64,000 nt of DNA. Origin: Ampullaceana balthica (Eukaryota > Mollusca > Gastropoda > Lymnaeidae). The stretch spans positions 1 through 64,000 of the forward strand of contig CALYLW010001406.1 of the NCBI GenBank assembly GCA_944989445.1, written 5' to 3'. The notes under the pieces were generated by a model. The model saw only the letters and a program-made list of their open reading frames with translations, ran no database searches and was not told where the DNA came from. Made by a program: the position numbers and the translations under genes. This document shows positions 63,301 through 64,000 of the stretch, in pieces (the stretch's first letter is position 1; each line of letters opens with the position of its first letter).

Positions 63301-63808
63301 ACAGCAAATGGCGAAAACGTGGCATAACAATGTGTGGTGTGAAATACAGCATCTCACACTTCCCACCTGGTCACACTGTCAACGTTTCCATCTTTGCTGA
63401 GGATGGTACTGTAAATGTCATGACATCAGGGACAGAAATGGGGCAAGGACTTCACACAAAGGTTCTACAATGCTCTGCTTTTTTAAGTAACATTTTTCAT
63501 AATGGTTTTTATATAATATTTTTAAATTGTGACATTACAATGATCCCATTTTAAACATAACACAGTTTGCAAACAATAATATTTTAAATGATTGTCTAGA
63601 ATAAAAATAAAAACTAAAGCTCTTAATATCCCTGATTGCCTCATTCAAGTGCAATTTTATATTTGTATTCCATGTGCAGATAATTCAGGCTGTTGCTAGG
63701 ACACTGAATATTCCTCTTGACTTCGTGAAGATCAGACCAGGACAAAACAATGTTATTCCTAACCCATTGTTTACTGGGGCCAGCTTAGGCAGTGAGCTTT
63801 GTGTTTCT
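46580..63808 (+). CDS. Xanthine dehydrogenase / aldehyde oxidase-like protein (gene 2), 3' end beyond window
   Basis: Twenty-seven exons joined in phase give about 1,055 residues, against about 1,330 for animal XDH/AO; the missing C-terminal part fits the size seen in gene 1. Domain order is N-terminal plant-type 2Fe-2S, second 2Fe-2S, FAD-binding, then the molybdenum domain. Such enzymes are cytosolic homodimers passing electrons Mo to Fe-S to FAD. Exons: 46580-46629 (tentative), 46835-47001, 47755-47915, 48188-48344, 48843-49053, 50017-50090, 50220-50369, 50546-50651, 50917-51065, 51352-51453, 51788-51851, 52521-52624, 52899-53054, 53381-53503, 53714-53818, 55428-55485, 56214-56360, 56473-56552, 56741-56850, 57050-57154, 57489-57567, 58212-58323, 58853-58933, 59200-59309, 62574-62687, 63300-63461, 63680-63808. 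The start-codon exon was not found. Introns hold only the repeats listed separately; the rest is plain AT-rich DNA. Confidence 0.92.
47021..47032 (+). repeat. Short copy of the exon 2 end after its donor
   Basis: GAGCATCAACTC from the end of exon 2 (46989-47000) recurs at 47021-47032, 20 bases after the donor. The flanks (CCATGAGC / CCAAGAGC) are also alike. A short, partly decayed duplication. Confidence 0.6.
47040..47287. mobile_element. LINE A fragment with 5' inversion
   Basis: The left part (about 47042-47175) matches LINE A in minus orientation (GAGGGTTGTATTAAATTATC, TTAGAATTAATTGCC, as at 60108-60240). The right part (about 47190-47287) is in plus orientation and carries the 3' end and ATAAG tail. 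A shared 3' half with an inverted 5' half is the structure left by twin priming during LINE integration. Located in intron 2 of gene 2. Confidence 0.8.
47899..47961 (+). repeat. Three copies of the exon 3 end and donor
   Basis: The 21-bp unit GTCATGTCTATGTATGGGTA plus one base occurs at 47899, 47920 and 47941 (the third with GCC for GTC and GTAGG for GTAAG). Each unit holds TATGG|GTA. Only the first donor keeps the protein open: reading on gives TAT GGG TAA. Confidence 0.95.
48390..48530 (+). repeat. Two copies of the exon 4 end and donor in intron 4
   Basis: The last 44 bases of exon 4 with its donor (48301-48350) recur as a short piece at about 48390-48407 (TGTATTGACATTGAGGTAAT) and as a diverged long copy at about 48480-48524 (CTACAGACTCAAC, GGGCAAAGTCTATT, GAGGAGGTAATTTAG). 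Both keep a GAG|GTAAT-like donor. Confidence 0.88.
48843..52624 (+). CDS. Gene 2 exons 5-12: FAD-binding domain
   Basis: Exon 5 has a Cys-rich linker and then [20 protein letters not shown] and [10 protein letters not shown] (family W..P.tl..l...KL..GNT..G). Exons 6-8 follow with [34 protein letters not shown] and [10 protein letters not shown], where the family has the FAD-contacting ASxGGNI. Exons 9-10 read [20 protein letters not shown], then [20 protein letters not shown] and KPSLVFGGI, matching the family stretch with FVFGGI/YGG. In this region AO and XDH differ, and the QNAHAYVN wording is closer to aldehyde oxidases (QENALAIVN). Exons 11-12 end the domain with [11 protein letters not shown] and [20 protein letters not shown]. 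The ASxGGN motif is weakened to GCIAGNL, so FAD binding may be altered. The exon 7 acceptor is the least certain. Confidence 0.85.
49043..49131 (+). repeat. Four copies of the exon 5 end and donor
   Basis: ACACATCATCAGGTTAGTT at the exon 5/intron 5 boundary is followed by GCACATCATCATGTTAGTT, then after a short spacer by two more copies with CAG|GTTAGT. Three of the four keep the full donor sequence. Confidence 0.93.
49340..49684 (-). mobile_element. SINE1 copy with (GAA)n tail and 11-bp target duplication
   Basis: Minus-strand element with a tRNA-like head near 49684: GGGATACGGTGGTCGAGTGG (A box) and GGTCATGGGTTCGAATCC (B box). The body has GGCCTAGGGCGTCCCCGAGT, GCTGGGTAATGCGTGGAACC and GCCGTGGCATGTGAACGCTGC. 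The 3' part, after the point where other copies carry the LINE A end, is different and finishes in GAA repeats. The perfect duplication CTTCATCCACT flanks it (49329-49339, 49685-49695). It sits in intron 5 of gene 2. Confidence 0.92.
52899..63808 (+). CDS. Gene 2 exons 13-27: molybdenum-cofactor domain (incomplete)
   Basis: Landmarks in order: [20 protein letters not shown] (start of Mo domain), [58 protein letters not shown] (substrate-channel Q/YFYxE), [83 protein letters not shown] (family KTNLPSNTAFRGFG) and [13 protein letters not shown] (molybdopterin loop). The residue aligned to bovine XDH Glu802 is Val (GGKV, as in aldehyde oxidases), and the one aligned to Arg880 appears to be His. 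RAPG replaces RGFG. Substrate is therefore unlikely to be xanthine; an aldehyde or N-heterocycle oxidase is more plausible. The catalytic glutamate (Glu1261 equivalent) lies beyond the window. Confidence 0.88.
53979..54387. mobile_element. MITE with TTAGGGCTG ends
   Basis: Left TTAGGGCTGCAGAAATTAAC and right CAGTACCAGCCCTAA are inverted, with ATTAATCG words repeated just inside both ends. It lies in TA-rich DNA of intron 15 of gene 2. It contains a 70-codon open frame of no recognised type. The end sequence resembles hAT MITEs, but no clear 8-bp duplication can be read in the TA background. Confidence 0.7.
55712..56007. mobile_element. Foldback element, near-perfect 296-bp palindrome
   Basis: The left arm (55712-55854) and right arm (about 55875-56007) are complementary over about 135 bases, with few changes and a loop of about 20 bases. 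The outer ends are TAAATGTATAACATATAAAC and its complement. The arms include GCTCTTTGCCGAAAYGTTCG preceded by GTTGAGGAAG. Located in intron 16 of gene 2. Transcribed RNA would form a long hairpin. Confidence 0.95.
59761..61461. mobile_element. Tc1/pogo-like non-autonomous element, interrupted by LINE A
   Basis: The left end CACTGGAACCTCAAGATAAG and right end GATACGAATGC...ACCACTG (complement CAGTGGTATTTCAAGATACG) are inverted repeats flanked by TA on both sides (59759-59760, 61462-61463). TATCTTGGA words recur inside. No transposase was recognised. LINE A copy 3 is nested within it, and the whole lies in intron 24 of gene 2. Confidence 0.75.
59850..60665 (-). mobile_element. LINE A copy 3, 5'-truncated
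   Basis: Minus strand, ATAAG tail at about 59850-59873 and 3' end block GACGCTCCTTCTATACAGAAG (first 20 used) at 59881. The coding part (60175-60657) reads [37 protein letters not shown] and [20 protein letters not shown]. One missing base near 60178 shifts the end of the ORF. It lacks everything before the RT palm end. Nested in the pogo-like element. Confidence 0.93.
62112..62397 (-). mobile_element. SINE1 copy with head, body and LINE A-type tail
   Basis: Minus strand: head GGGGACACGGTGGTCGAGTG and B box GGTTTGAATCC; body GGCCTAGGGCGTCCCTGAGT and GCGTGGAACCCACAAAGCC; 3' end GCAATTATCTTCTGCATAG, AAGGAGCGTCTGTATAGATA and ATAAG units. It is the most complete SINE1 copy in the window and joins a tRNA head to the LINE A end. 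Located in intron 24 of gene 2. Confidence 0.92.
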
Positions 63809-63899
63809 GTAAGTCATGATGGTAATTTGCAGATAAGATTACACTAACTCCAGATTTCGAAAATAATATTAGGTTATACTATGAAGATTTACATAGATT

Positions 63900-64000
63900 A
63901 TAAAATCTCTAACTATGAAAAAAGGGGTGGTGACCAAACGAAAAGACAAAATGGCAAGTGACAAAACATCACGGTGACAAATAACAAGGTGACAAAACAA
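63900..64000. repeat. Start of a GTGACAAA-rich repeat at the window edge
   Basis: GGTGACCAAACG, AAGTGACAAAACATC, CGGTGACAAATAAC and AGGTGACAAAACAA follow each other at irregular spacing. Cut by the window end, so the type is unknown. Confidence 0.4.

Overview
The window is eukaryotic and animal-like: split genes with GT-AG introns and consistent codon phase, LINEs, tRNA-derived SINEs, many hAT-type DNA transposons and long satellite arrays, with no bacterial operon structure. The element set (LINEs with an ATAAG-type tail, G-rich hAT ends beginning CAGTGGCG) and the genes look like a mollusc, probably a gastropod. That placement is inference, not proof.

Two genes, both on the + strand, belong to the xanthine dehydrogenase / aldehyde oxidase (XDH/AO) molybdo-flavoenzyme family. 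Only the last four exons of gene 1 are present (10728-13108). They carry the molybdenum-domain C-terminus, with a GEPP motif and a final LRV-stop. Gene 2 runs from about 46580 to beyond the right edge. I traced 27 phase-compatible exons (about 1,055 residues) covering both 2Fe-2S clusters, the FAD domain and most of the molybdenum domain. The two are probably tandem paralogues. In gene 2 the residues aligning to bovine XDH Glu802 and Arg880 are Val and His, so it is AO-like rather than a standard xanthine dehydrogenase.

Layout: 1-10646 is a very uniform 67-bp satellite lying in the intron before the first visible gene 1 exon. 11168-12604 is a minisatellite whose every unit is a copy of an exon end plus its splice donor. 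13.1-46 kb is a transposon graveyard: LINE A copies, three hAT elements with recognisable transposase relics (15386-19130, 23195-25126, 27059-30372), several MITEs, a 45-bp minisatellite broken by successive insertions, a 7.2-kb array of 14 units of two alternating types (31841-39000), a second LINE family (43044-45405) and a MITE with three CRE palindromes upstream of gene 2. 46.6-64 kb is gene 2, with introns holding SINEs, LINE pieces, a MITE, a 296-bp foldback and a pogo-like element.

The most unusual signal is repeated tandem duplication of exon-end/splice-donor junctions: about 29 extra copies at one gene 1 donor, and smaller duplications at four consecutive donors of gene 2 (exons 2-5). 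A second notable signal is a SINE family whose copies share one head and body but carry two different 3' tails, one matching the 3' end of LINE A.
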